Assembly (NCBI GenBank): GCA_025716855.1
Contig: JAIXMQ010000003.1
Location: forward strand, 411,001 to 475,000
DNA length: 64,000 nt
Direction: 5' to 3'
Source: Pilaira anomala
Lineage: Eukaryota > Mucoromycota > Mucoromycetes > Mucorales > Mucoraceae
Shown one piece after another: positions 46,499-57,645 of this stretch (positions within the stretch are counted from its first letter, which is position 1; every line of letters begins with the position of its first letter). A program made the position numbers and the translations under genes. The notes beneath the pieces are model-generated. The model ran no database searches. It was not told the DNA's origin and worked only from the letters and a program-made list of their open reading frames with translations.

Positions 46499-47394
46499 TT
46501 ATTTAGGAAAATTTAAAAAATAAAAAAGAGGAAAGAAAAAGAAAATATTAAAAGGAACCTTTTTTTTTTTTTGTTATTAAGAAACTTTCAGGAGGTATAT
46601 TTTTTTTGTATCACGATCAATGACAGTCAAATAAAATAAAAAAAAAAAAAAATAAGGGCTTCCTGTGTCCAATACTATCACTTTTTTTTTTTTAAAAAAA
46701 AAAAAACTCGGGAATTAACCCTTTTTTTTTATTTATTAAAAGGTTTATAGTTTTGGGCGCAATTAAAAAAGAAGGTTTTTAATCCTTTTTCTTTCAAATA
46801 TGCGAAAACGGGAAACAGCAATATTCTTATACAAGCATTTTTTTTTTTTAATCCAGATCTGGACAAACCTTATCTACCTTTTATGGTAGGCGTCAGATTA
46901 TTAAACTCTTTTTTTTTTTTTTTTTTCTGTGTGGAAAATAAAAGGTCCTGCACCAATGACAGTTGATTTGATAAACAAACATTTGTGGGTTTTTTTCATG
47001 CAATAGAAAGAATTTCAACCCTTTTTATTTTTTCTTTTGATCAAAGAATAATAAACATGTTAAAAAAGGTAACGTATTACAATTGTGAGTTACTACATGT
47101 TATATCTTTGTAAAATGACACTATCTGCTATCACCGGAGTGCTAATAATAAAATTAAAGGAAAAGAAAAAGTAAACAGGTGAGAAGATAGAAAAAAAAAA
47201 AAAAATGGCGGACTTGGAGTTTCAGTGGCAGGGTCCTATAAGATTCGTTTTTTTTTAAAAAAAAAAAAGTTTTTTCTTGGTATTTAAGGCTTTTTTTTAT
47301 TTTTTAAATATACACCTTTTTTTTTTACCTTATTGAATTATTTTTGAAAAAAAAAAAGTCTTTTTTTATATATATATATTAGATAAAAAAAAAT
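46499..47394. other. Divergent promoter with many A/T homopolymers
   Basis: At least ten A or T runs of 9-18 nt between the NDK-like gene and the permease. No gene is seen. Confidence 0.5.
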
Positions 47395-48326
47395 ATGCCT
47401 TCGTTAGATCAAAAGATCAATCATGCGGAACAAGGAACGAACCGACCTATGATGGAAAATGATTCCAGTAATCCAATGAAGTATTTTGATAGTGAAAAGG
47501 TCGAAGCTTATGATCAAACAGGAAATTCATTTGAATCAATTTCAGAAGATAAATCATCTATTCATTCAGCACCACCAATTCGTGGATTGAGTGCTCGTCA
47601 TATTCAAATGCTTTCACTCGGTGGTTGTATTGGTACTGGTTTATTCCTGAACTCTGGTCAAAATATTGCAATTGTAAATATTAATATATAAAAAAAAAAA
47701 AAAAAGCACTAAAAAACTAAACAATTTTTTTTTTATTATTTAGGCTGGACCTGCGGGAGCATTAATTTCTTACTGCGTTGGTAAGTGACATAATGTTTAT
47801 TTAATTTGGTTGTTAAGGGTTATACTAAATGTTTATATGTATCTCGATTGAAAAATTATAGTTGGTATCATGGTAAGACAAAAAAAAAAAAATGATGTGC
47901 AAGAAAGATCATCGTGAGAAGTTTTTTTTTTTTTACTTAAATGTAACCATTAGGTTTATTGTCTTATGACATGTCTTGGAGAAATGGCAACTTACATGCC
48001 TGGTAAGTAATTATTATTCAAAAAAAAAAAAAAAAATAGACAAGTATTTAGTTTTATATTTACATTTATATTATAGTTTCTGGTTCATTTAACCATTATG
48101 CAACACGATTTGTTGATCCTGCTCTTGGTTTTGCTCTTGGTTGGAATTATTGGTAAATATAAATATACAAACTACAGTGTTTTCTTTTTACTCACGATAT
48201 TACTATATAGGTTATCGGTAAGATAAGAAAAAAAAAAAAAAAAAAACGTTTTTTAATAGGTTACTCAAACTGTTACTTTATTTTCCTTTTTTATATATTA
48301 TTAGTGGGTAAGTGTTTATTCATTTG

Positions 48327-48361
<35 letters not shown>

Positions 48362-49745
48362 ACTAAAAACATATCTTATTATTTCCAATAGGCTGTTACG
48401 ATTGCTGCCGGTAAGAAAAGATTAGATAGAAAGAAAAAAGACAGGTTGTTAAATTTTTTTTTTTTTTTTTTTTTTTTTAGAAATTTCCGCTGCTGCAACC
48501 ATCATTAATTGGTGGAAGCCTGTACTTCCTGATCCTGCCTGGTCTACAATCTTTATTGTTCTCATCATTCTTGTTAACTTAGTCGGTGTTAAGCTCTTTG
48601 GTGAGTTAGAATACTGGTTTGCTATCTTAAAGATTGCTATTGTTTTTGTATTTATTATCATTGGTAAGTATACATATATACATATATATATATATAAATG
48701 ATTATTTAATTTTTTTTATATGTATATAAAAGCTATCTGTGTTACCACTGGTGGTCTTGGAGAACAAGTGATTGGATTCAAATACTGGAATGATCCAGGT
48801 GCATTTGAAGGCGGTGGACTTGGTACATTGAATGTCTTACTTTCTGCTGGTTTCTCCTTCATGGGTACCGAAATCGTTGGTATTACTGCTGCCGAAGCCA
48901 AGAATCCTACTCAAACCGTACCTCGTGCTATCCGTAACACATTCTGGCGTATCATCTTCTTTTATATCGTTACCATCTTCTTGTTGGGTATGTGTTTACC
49001 TTACACTAACCCTGACTTGGCTAATGAGGATGGCGATCCAGGAACCGCTTCCTTCACCTTGGTTTTCTTATTAGCTGGTATTGATGCAGGTGCACATGTC
49101 ATTAACACAGTCATTTTGATCAGTGTCTTGTCAGCAGCGAATGCCTCACTCTATACTTGTTCCCGTACTTTATTGGGTCTTTCCAAGGATGGTAACGCAC
49201 CTCGATTCTTGAGTAAGGTCAACCGATATGGTGCACCTTACTATGCAGTCTTGTTCTCATCTGTTATTGGATTCGTTTGTGTGTTTGCATCAATTTATAG
49301 TGCATCTGTTGCATTTGTTTGGTTCTTGAGTATTACCGCTGTGAGTGGATTCATTAGTTGGTGGGGTATTGCCATTGTTCACATTCGATTCCGTCGTGCG
49401 TTCAAGGCTCAAGGACGTAGTATGAATGATTTACCTTACAAGGCATTCCTTTATCCTTACAGTGCATTGATTGCCATTGCTTTAACTACATTTATTATCT
49501 TTGGTCAAGGATATAATGCATTTTATCCTGAATTTGATGGACTCAAGTTTGTTCAAAATTATATTGGTCTTGTACCTGTCTGTGTCTGGTATGTTGTTTA
49601 TAAGCTCGTTCGAAAGTCCAAGATGGTTCCTTTATTAGAAGTCGATTTTGAAACTGGACGTGTGACTCATTTGGATATGGAACAAGATAAAGCAAATGAT
49701 GAAAATTTACCTTTGTATCGTAAAATTTTCGCTTGGATTTTATAG
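47395..49745 (+). CDS. Amino-acid permease (YAT family) with microexons
   Basis: Ten exons: 47395-47673, 47744-47780, 47862-47872, 47954-48002, 48077-48152, 48211-48217, 48305-48307, 48392-48410, 48481-48663 and 48733-49745. All joins keep frame. A hydrophilic start is followed by the first helix [20 protein letters not shown], then [77 protein letters not shown], and [19 protein letters not shown]: standard YAT permease signatures of a 12-helix proton symporter. Exons 3, 6, 7 and 8 are only 11, 7, 3 and 19 nt. Exon 7 (TGG, one Trp) is frame-neutral and restores the Trp expected in YWxxWA. Substrate range is not deducible. Confidence 0.93.
48305..48307 (+). other. Putative 3-nt microexon (TGG) of the permease
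   Basis: The sequence ATTATTAG-TGG-GTAAGTG has a good acceptor and a good donor around one codon. Included, it gives WLSWAVTIAAE; skipped, it gives WLSAVTIAAE. Family members usually have Trp here. Confidence 0.65.
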
Positions 49746-49854
49746 AAAAAAAAAATCCCTTCTCTTTCTTGTTTTTTTTTTATTTTTTTTTAACTAATTG
49801 TATTATTATAAAATTCCCAGAAAAAAAAATAAAAAAAAAAATCGTATCTATCAT

Positions 49855-50892
49855 TTACACTGTGTCATCACTACAAAAATTTTTTTGATTAATTGACATT
49901 TTTGTTTCTATCTGATTTACTTACTATAACAAAAAAAAAAATTAGTAACCTAAACAACCAAAAAAAAAAAAAAAAAAAATGTATTTTACCTGGAAAGCCC
50001 AAGCTGTCTTTTTTGGTGAAGAAGAAGCACTTTTGATATAAAGTTCATTATCTGGAGGAAGTTCCTAAATGTCATATCAAAGCATTTAAGCAAAATCTTT
50101 CTTTTCACTCTTTTTTTTTTTTTTTTTTTTTTTTTTCTTACTTTTTTTAAGCAACTAGATATCATGGATATAATTGATAAACAAACATGAGCAACTGTTT
50201 GAACTGGTGACCAATCTTTATAAAGAATATTTAAGCAAATATGTCCATTTGTATAAATCTATAAAATAAAGATGAATTTCGATTCTTTTTTTAAAAAAAA
50301 TTATTTCGATTTCTTACGCTAAATAGGAAAATAAAATGAATACAAAAAGATTGAAATGAAATCAAAGACATTAGAACTTACTGAGGATGGATAGGAATAT
50401 AAGGTTTAATGAAGACTACGTCAGGTGCTTCCAATGGGTATTGTGTTGTGAACCGAAACTATGATAAAAAAAAAATGAATATAGGGATTTTCTCAATGAT
50501 TTTGATATTATTTTATGTATACCTCTAATTTAAATTCTTCGCCCTAAATCAAAAAAGTTAAGTTTTTTTTGAATCCCTAGATATTTATATTTTTTATGTT
50601 ACCTCATAAATTGTTCCTGGAGCACCAGTTAAACGTATCTTCCACCTTTTATTAAGAGAAAAAAAAAAAAAAGTTAAGTTTTATACATAAAAAGATAAGG
50701 GCCTTTTTTTTTTTTTTTTGAATCCTACTTTTTCAGGTTTTCGGCTTCTTCTACAACAACTCCTTCTGGTGGGTTTTTATTGAGATCTATTTTATTCATG
50801 TATAAACAAAAAAGATGGATTTAAAAAAAGTCTATACTCTCTTTATTACCTCGGAGTTCTTTTGTTAATCTTTTAGTGTAAATAGAAGACAT
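49855..50892 (-). CDS. Ubiquitin-conjugating enzyme E2 W type, with a 1-nt exon
   Basis: Exons: 50892-50850, 50786-50729, 50645-50603, 50543-50523, 50458-50382, 50318 (one nucleotide), 50258-50142, 50064-49990, and an unresolved last exon. The protein starts MSSIYTKRLTKELRDLNKNP, then WKIRLTGAPGTIYEGEEFKL, PLEAPDVVFIKPYIPIHPHI, and YTNGHICLNILYKDWSP with the catalytic Cys at about residue 89. It continues CLSIISMISSCLKKELPPDN and SPKKTAWAFQ. UBE2W transfers ubiquitin to protein N-termini. A DDTV-stop (49869-49855) fits the family's end, but how it is joined to AFQ is not clear: a start after AAATCAG keeps frame and adds about 13 residues; a direct stop is also possible. Confidence 0.9.
50318..50318 (-). 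other. Putative single-nucleotide exon (C)
   Basis: On the minus strand TTTCCTATTTAG-C-GTAAGAA has a consensus acceptor and a consensus donor around one base. Upstream intron 50381-50319 is 63 nt; downstream intron 50317-50259 is 59 nt, both normal for this window. The upstream exon ends CAT-CCT-CA; adding C gives CAC (His), then ATT-TAT-ACA. The result HPHIYTNGH matches UBE2W. Removing the region as one 123-nt intron gives a frameshift and a stop within about ten codons. Confidence 0.75.
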
Positions 50893-51078
50893 GTTTGGTT
50901 TCGCGTTTTATTTAATGAGAAGAAAAAAAAAAAAAAAAAAAAAAGAGTGAGAGAAAGCGGCATAACAGAAAAAAAGCACACACATTTTTGTACATACACA
51001 CTTATCTCAACAGTCACGCCGTTAAAAAAAAAATAGAGTTTTTTATTATTTACAAAAAAAAGTGATTACATTTAAATA
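50893..51078. other. Spacer with A-runs
   Basis: Between the E2 gene start and the FOL1 3' end (both minus strand). An A-run of about 22 lies near 50922-50944. Confidence 0.5.
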
Positions 51079-53331
51079 TTATTTGTTTTTCCAAACAGCA
51101 TCGGATACTTGAATAACTTCCCACATTGGTCTTACATCATGTACTCTCAAGATATTCGCACCACCGGCAACACAAGCCGCGACAGCAGCAGCGGTACCAA
51201 ACGTTCTCTTCTCAGCCTCATCTACACCTGTGACAGATCCAATGAATTTCTTACGACTGATACCGACTAAAGAAGGTAATCCACGTAACAAAGAATCATA
51301 GCCTTGAGACATATCCGATAAATGACGAAGTAATTCCATATCTTGTTCAGGTGTTTTAGCAAACCCAATACCTGGATCAATAATGATATTCCATCGATGC
51401 ACACCTGCTGCAATCGCTCTTTGAACAAGTACGTTCAACACGTGAGAGACGTCCGATACAACATCGTTGTTTTCATATGTCGTGTTTTCTTCTGACATCA
51501 TCGTTTGTGCATCCCCACGCATATGCATTAAACACACTGGGACTTGAGTCTCAGCCATGACTTGAAGCATTTGAGGATCACGCGAACCACCACTGATATC
51601 ATTAATTAAATTAGCACCTGCTTCAATGGACGCTTTAGCAACCGAAGCACGGAAAGTATCGATCGAGATAGGTAAATCAAACCCGGATTCACGTAATTTC
51701 TTAATAATGGGTACAACACGATCCATTTCTTGTTGTTCAGGAAAGGTATCATCTGCTCCAGGACGTGTAGACATACCACCAATATCAATGATATCCGCAC
51801 CTTCCTTCTTCATACGCCAAGCCGCTTCAAATGCAGAATCAAGTTGATTATGTTTACCACCATCTGAAAAGCTATCGGGTGTAACGTTCAGGATGGCCAT
51901 GATAAATGTCTTTTGGTTCCATTTCCATAAAGTGTTGGATCGAATCGGTGTGACTTTATCAATCTTGAGAGATCCTTCTTCTGATTCAGCCGTGACTTTT
52001 AAGAGTTGAGAAAGTAATTGACCGTTGGTCTTGAAGAGACGTGGGTGCTCCATGTCACGCGCAATATCACATAATGGCCAAAGTACAAATTCACGTTCAG
52101 CCATCAGTTTATGTGGAATGATCAAATGGTCACCCTCCTCCAACACTAAATCGTTATAAAACAAGATATCGAGATCGATTGGTCTGGGTCCATTTCTAAA
52201 GGAGGGGAGACGACCCAAATTGGCTTCAATTTCCTTTAATGTATCTAATAAAGCATGAGGAGACAAGTGGGTAGCAATTTTACAAACACCATTCAAAAAA
52301 GCAGGTTGTTCAGTATAGTACATGGGAGGTGTTTCATACAAAAAACTTGTATCCAAAATAACACAGGCATTTGATTCCAAAAGAGTAAAAGCACGATTGA
52401 TATTATCCACACGATCACCTAAATTTGAACCAAACGCGATATAAGCAAGTTGGGTATAATCTGCAGGTACTTCCTTTGTATAATTTAATTTTCCAGCCGC
52501 ATGAATGAATTTCTGTCCTGCCTTTGCTTCTGCATCTAATACAGTCTTTAACCAAACACGATCACGCGTCACTTCAATCCCTGAACAATCTGCAAACAAG
52601 ATGGCACTTGGCTTTTCAACACGGACAGAGATCTTGTTTACATGACATTTCTCAAGTGCCAATCGAGCTACGGTGACACCAAACGCTTCAATCGTCTTGT
52701 ATCCAGAGGCTTCAATATGACGTGTTAAGGTACGAACGATGGTTCTCAGGTTATAAGCTTTATTTTGTTCGTTTTCAATCAAAGAGTTGGATCCACGTGG
52801 AAAGACTTTAAGGTTAATCACTACCACTTGCTTCTCCTCTCTTTCCCATGGGTTGACACCTACAATCGTATGAAGACGTAAATCCCTTACAAAGATTTCA
52901 TCGGCTACACCTAAGCCAGAGACTTGACCTGTGGTCTCGATCAAATCCGTATCTTTAAAGTCTTCAATAGCACGTGCTAGTTTGACACCGGAAGCAGCAG
53001 CATGTAAAAGAGCCTTGGGTTGTTCGACAGTGACATGTGTTTGTTTGGCACCGAATTGAACACAACCGAGTCGAACAACAGCATGGGCCAGTGCTTCAAG
53101 GGAGTTAAAAGTAGTGGATTCAGCTAGTTTTGTGATGGCTTTGGTGACATGGCCGTAATGGATCGTGTTGGTGACATGGTCTGTGTCGCCTGCAGCAGAA
53201 ATATCTGTCATAAGTTCAACAGAGATAACTACAGGTTGTGATTTCAGTCTTTGCCAAGCTTCTACACCGGCTACATTTTTTAAGACTAGGTTCTTGACTA
53301 GAATCTTGTCATATTGATTTTCTAAAGACAT
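51079..53331 (-). CDS. FOL1: Trifunctional folate synthesis protein (DHNA / HPPK / DHPS)
   Basis: Intronless, 750 residues. Two tandem dihydroneopterin-aldolase domains (about 8-125 and 145-260: DKILVKNLVLKNVAGVEAWQ; EIFVRDLRLHTIVGVNPWER). Then hydroxymethyl-dihydropterin pyrophosphokinase (about 293-430: IAFGSNLGDRVDNINRAF, RNGPRPIDLDILFYNDL). Then dihydropteroate synthase (about 475-745: MAILNVTPDSFSDGGKH, IDIGGMSTRPGADDTFP, SIDTFRASVAKAS, GISRKKFIGSVTG). This is the fungal FOL1 fusion that makes dihydropteroate, the target of sulfonamides. All key motifs look intact. It contrasts with neighbours by having no intron, a less AT-rich coding sequence, and no homopolymers. Confidence 0.97.
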   Translation of the reverse strand: MSLENQYDKILVKNLVLKNVAGVEAWQRLKSQPVVISVELMTDISAAGDTDHVTNTIHYGHVTKAITKLAESTTFNSLEALAHAVVRLGCVQFGAKQTHVTVEQPKALLHAAASGVKLARAIEDFKDTDLIETTGQVSGLGVADEIFVRDLRLHTIVGVNPWEREEKQVVVINLKVFPRGSNSLIENEQNKAYNLRTIVRTLTRHIEASGYKTIEAFGVTVARLALEKCHVNKISVRVEKPSAILFADCSGIEVTRDRVWLKTVLDAEAKAGQKFIHAAGKLNYTKEVPADYTQLAYIAFGSNLGDRVDNINRAFTLLESNACVILDTSFLYETPPMYYTEQPAFLNGVCKIATHLSPHALLDTLKEIEANLGRLPSFRNGPRPIDLDILFYNDLVLEEGDHLIIPHKLMAEREFVLWPLCDIARDMEHPRLFKTNGQLLSQLLKVTAESEEGSLKIDKVTPIRSNTLWKWNQKTFIMAILNVTPDSFSDGGKHNQLDSAFEAAWRMKKEGADIIDIGGMSTRPGADDTFPEQQEMDRVVPIIKKLRESGFDLPISIDTFRASVAKASIEAGANLINDISGGSRDPQMLQVMAETQVPVCLMHMRGDAQTMMSEENTTYENNDVVSDVSHVLNVLVQRAIAAGVHRWNIIIDPGIGFAKTPEQDMELLRHLSDMSQGYDSLLRGLPSLVGISRKKFIGSVTGVDEAEKRTFGTAAAVAACVAGGANILRVHDVRPMWEVIQVSDAVWKNK

Positions 53332-53487
53332 TTTTTTAAGAAGGAATAAAGAAGTCTAAAAAAAAAAGATGTGAAAGATGGTGAGATGCATCATTTAAGT
53401 GACTGGAGTTTTTTTTTTCCAAAGAGAGATGTAAAAAAAAGGTTTGAAGTTTCGATTGGCTAATTATTAGGATCAATGCGAAATAGA

Positions 53488-53524
<37 letters not shown>

Positions 53525-54678
53525 TACCTGGTTATATAGATGTATTAAACATTCACCTTTTTCTACTTTTGTGCAGTAAAATTACTACTAAAAAATGCAA
53601 TTTTGTATCAAGTTAATAACATTTTTTTTTGTTACAATAAAAAGTTGGGGGTGTTGTAAGATTTTTTTTTTACATCTTTTTATTTTAGCTTTCAACATCT
53701 GGAATTCGTGTAACTTTAATTAATTTGTTCAAGTTCAGTACTTTTGAGTTTTGGTAGAATTTTTTTAATATACAAGAAGTTGATACGAACCCTCCTAACA
53801 GAAAAATCTAACATTTGATTTTGACAACTATTATTATCTGAAGAAAATTTATTCAAAAAAAAAAAAGGCATTCTTCAGTCTCTAGAAGCGATATATGCTT
53901 TTCTACGTATAATGTCTTTTTTTCATGGGTTGGAATATTCCGATATTCGTTATTCTTTTCACAAAGACAGATATTTATAGTTATTGAGTAAAAAAAAAAA
54001 GTTGCCCTTGACGACATTCAGGTTAAAAGCTTAAATTCTTCTAAATAGGTCGTTTGTCGCTTGGTAAGCGTGTATATATACGGTGATGAATATTTAAACA
54101 GCTGATAAAAAAGTATTCGATATTTATTAGGTGTATACTATGTTAATGAGCTATTTTTGTTGTCACTTACACCATTCTGATAAAAGACGTTTGAAAACAA
54201 AAGAGAGTATTTTTTTTTTTACAACGATATACCGGATACATAGTAGATCAGTTTAGTGTAAAAAAAAACACCGGGATGTAAGTAGATATAAAGTAAGCAA
54301 ATCAAAAAAAGCTTATGTGTGGCTGGAGAGGAGATGGTAAATGTATACTTTCTGCTATTCTTTTTCGGTAACCATTTAAACTACTTACACCAGTCATTTT
54401 TATTGTCACACTTCTTTTTTTAAATAAAGAATGGTTAATTTTGAACAATAGCACGAGATCAAATAATTTTCGGTTTGAATTAATTTAGCCCTGAGTAAAA
54501 AAAAAAAAAAAGAAATTGTTTCGGAGTTCCTTTTGCGTATCACAACGCGTGTAACGTTAAAAAAAAAAGTGTGCTATTCGGGTTAAGGTTTAAGAGAGGA
54601 TATTAAATCAAGAAAAAGATCATTTCGAATTAATCTGGTTGTCAGGGATACAAGGATTAACAAGAATTGAAAGAATGT

Positions 54679-54709
<31 letters not shown>

Positions 54710-55108
54710 GCGTTTTCTCTAATGAGAGGAATCAGGTAAAAATGTCAAAGAGAGAGAGAGCGGTTAAACCAATACATATAAATAGTCCAAATTTATATCA
54801 TTTTTCTTTGTCGTAAAATAGAAAAGTACAAAGAGAATTCTTTTTTTGTGTAATTTATCAAAAAGAGTTTTATTTGGAATAAAAAAGGCTGAACATTATG
54901 ACCGAAAGTTTTTTGTACCAGGATTATCCGTGATTTCCACCAATGAAATAAATTAAATTATCGGTAAGATGGTTCTACCGACTGTAATACAACAATGAAC
55001 ATATCAAAGGTTCATTTTAAAAAAATATATAAAATGATTTTATATTTTTTTATCATTCTCTCTCTTTTTCTTTTTTATATACATTTAATAATAATAATAA
55101 AAAAAAAA
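53332..55108. other. Long divergent intergenic region
   Basis: Holds a T33-like run (about 53491-53523), a (GA)n microsatellite at about 54680-54705 and many shorter A/T runs. No gene is recognised. Confidence 0.5.
54680..54705. repeat. (GA)n microsatellite
   Basis: About 13 GA dinucleotides upstream of the MFS gene; a second short GAGAGAGAGAG lies near 54749-54760. Confidence 0.85.
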
Positions 55109-57011
55109 ATGACTTCTACAACAGAGAAATATGTCGTAGAAGAAAGTCATCATCATCATCATCAACAACAAGAGGAGGTGGTGACAAGTAGTAAAAGTGT
55201 AGACGAATTATACCAAGGTCGACAATCTTCCACTCGATCCGAAGAAAGTATAGCTACTGCATTAAACCTTAACCAAAAACAAGAGACATTGACATTCAAC
55301 ACAAGAAAAGAATGGATCGAATTCTCACTATTAATTGCTGGTATTGTCTTGGCCATGTTCATGATGTCCTTGAACTCTACTGTCGTTGCACCTGCCATGA
55401 GTATCATTGCTGCTGAATTAAATGGATTAGAATCACAAACCTGGATCGCTACTGCTTATCTTGTCGCTTTAAATTCTTTTCAACCCTTATCTGGTCGTTT
55501 TTCTGATATCTTTGGAAGAAAAGCTGTCTTAATGTTTGGTGTCGTCTTATTCTTTGTAGGTTCTTTAGTGAACGCTTTATCAACCAGTATCAACATGTTA
55601 ATTGCAGGTCGTACCGTACAAGGTTTTGGTGGTGGTGGTGTCATGTCAATGACTTATATCATTATTACGGATATTGCTCCTGTACATCTTTTACCTCGTT
55701 TCCAATCTATGCTTGCTGTTGTCTATGGTCTTGCCAGTGTGGTTGGCCCACTTCTTGGTAATAATAATAATTTTTTGATCCGCTCAAGCGGAGATTCATA
55801 CAAGTGAATATCATTACTAATACCAAATTATTTTTATTTAGGTGGTGCATTTGTAGATCATGCTACTTGGCATTGGGATTTCTGGCTTAATGTGATTATT
55901 GCCGCACTTGTATTTGTTATCATGTTCTTTTACTTGAAGGATCCTAAAGATGAAAACCAAACTAGTTTTGTATCTAAATTGAAGCGTGTTGATTGGTTTG
56001 GTACCTTATTTTCTACTACATTTATCGTTTGCTTGTTATTAGCTTTGAATTGGGGTAGTTCTTATGGTTGGGGTTCAGCACATTCTATTGGACCTTTTGT
56101 AGCTGCTGGTGTTTCTCTTATCGGTTTAGTAGTTGTTGAAGGCTGGATTGCAGCTGATCCTGTAAGTAGTAACACACAATAATTTAAATTTATATTACTT
56201 TTTGTCACTGACTAATTTATTAAAATAGCTTTTACCTGGTAGAGTTTTATTAAACCCTAAATGTATGATCGTCTATGGATACATGATGTGTTTAGGTCTT
56301 ACATTCATTGGTACTTTATACTTTGGCCCAGTCTATTATCAATCCGTATTTGGAGCAGATAGTACACAATCTGGTATTCGTCTTATTCCATTCATGGTTG
56401 GATTAATTGGTGGTTCAGTCGGTTGTGGTATTCTTGTACGTCGGTTCCCTCATGTAAAATACTTTATCTGTATTGGTGCCGCTTGTAATTTACTTGGTTA
56501 CGGATTATTCTATACAGTGAACGTAAACAGTAGCTGGGGTCAACAAGCAGGATACCTTACATTCTGTGGTTTCGCATTTGGTTTATCTCAACAAAACTCA
56601 ATCTTGACAGTCCAAGCTGTAGTTGAAAAGAGAGATATGGCTGTAGCAACCAGTTGTATTAATTTCTTTATGATGCTTGCTTCTTCTGTTGGTATCGCCA
56701 TCTATCAAACACTCTATCAAACTTTCTTAAAGGCTCAATTGACTTCATTACCTGCAGATATCTTGATGAAGGCTCAATCCTATGGTTCTCTTGCCAACTT
56801 TTTATTCATTCGTCAAATGCCTGCTGAAGTTCAAAAGCCAATCATTGAGGCTTATTCTACGGCTTTACATAAAGTCTTTTTACTTCCTATTGCTGCGGCT
56901 GCACTTGGGTTCCTCTTGACCTTATTCTTTCCTAATATTAGATATGGTGCTAAAGGTCTTGAAAAACAAGATGAAGAAATTTCATTAGATGAAAAGAATG
57001 TTTCTCTTTAA
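55109..57011 (+). CDS. MFS drug:H+ antiporter-type transporter (DHA2-like)
   Basis: Three exons: 55109-55757, 55842-56161 and 56229-57011. A hydrophilic His/Gln-rich start precedes about 14 hydrophobic helices. Signatures: FMMSLNSTVVAPAMSIIAAE (DHA2-type motif D1), LSGRFSDIFGRKAVLMFG (motif A), AGRTVQGFGGGGVMSMTYII (motif B), and VVGPLLGGAFVDHATWHWDF (motif C). Related fungal proteins export toxic compounds or import basic amino acids at plasma or vacuole membrane; substrate cannot be fixed. An upstream in-frame ATG (54995) would add a Phe/Ile/Lys-rich leader; the ATG at 55109 after the A-run was preferred. Confidence 0.92.
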
Positions 57012-57014
57012 GCC

Positions 57015-57045
<31 letters not shown>

Positions 57046-57196
57046 TCATGTGTAAATAAAACTAATATTCATTACTTTTTTTTAATATAATTCACTTCCG
57101 ATAAAAAGTCTTGCTTGCGTTTTCTTTTTTCTCTTTTTTTCATTTATTATTATTTTTTGATATATACAAATATATATATATATATATATATATATT

Positions 57197-57442
57197 ATGA
57201 TTCCTCGGTTACCACCTTTATTATTAGCGTTAATAGGAGGGGCTTCGGTGTATGGTATAAAGTATGCAATGGATCGGTTTGAACCGAAAGCGATTGGGTC
57301 AGGAAAAGATTTTGAAAAAGTTTTAAAGTATCGACAAAACGTAAAGCGAGTTGGTATTGCAGTAACTGTATCAAGCGTTTTAATTACAGGATATCTATGT
57401 CAGTTGTTATACTCGATAAAAAAAAAAAAAAAGGGTTACTAA
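57197..57442 (+). CDS. Small two-helix membrane protein, unknown
   Basis: 81 residues: LPPLLLALIGGASVYGIKYA forms helix 1, then a charged middle (DFEKVLKYRQNVKRV), then helix 2 (VGIAVTVSSVLITGYLCQLL). It stops within a Lys run made by an A14 tract (57420-57433). No family recognised. A second frame starts 3 nt after its stop and would extend it with a charged coiled coil if the A tract were one base different, so the true protein may be longer. Confidence 0.55.
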   Translation: MIPRLPPLLLALIGGASVYGIKYAMDRFEPKAIGSGKDFEKVLKYRQNVKRVGIAVTVSSVLITGYLCQLLYSIKKKKKGY

Positions 57443-57444
57443 AT

Positions 57445-57645
57445 ATGTTTGTATCCATAGTGACCGAATACAACCAAAAAGAAAAAGAAAAGAATAAATT
57501 CTATCAAGACCAATACGAGACAAGAGAAATTAGATTTAGAAGTGATAAAATTGAATTGGAACAAGAACAAAAAGAAAAGGAAAAGATAGCAGGAGAACAA
57601 TTGAAAGAGAAAGTGAATAAGATGACACATCTTTTTAATAAATAA
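57445..57645 (+). CDS. Charged coiled-coil ORF following the small membrane protein
   Basis: From ATG 57445: MFVSIVTEYNQKEKEKNKFY, then ETREIRFRSDKIELEQEQKE and GEQLKEKVNKMTHLF, 66 residues. Highly charged helical sequence. Either the C-terminal part of the preceding ORF, read after a slip in the A14 tract, or a separate small protein. It does not resemble random AT-rich sequence. Confidence 0.45.
   Translation: MFVSIVTEYNQKEKEKNKFYQDQYETREIRFRSDKIELEQEQKEKEKIAGEQLKEKVNKMTHLFNK

Noticed and set aside
54995..55108. Upstream in-frame ATG for the MFS transporter
   Set aside because: It would add a Phe/Ile/Lys leader encoded by AT-rich leader DNA; the ATG after the A-run gives a normal hydrophilic start.
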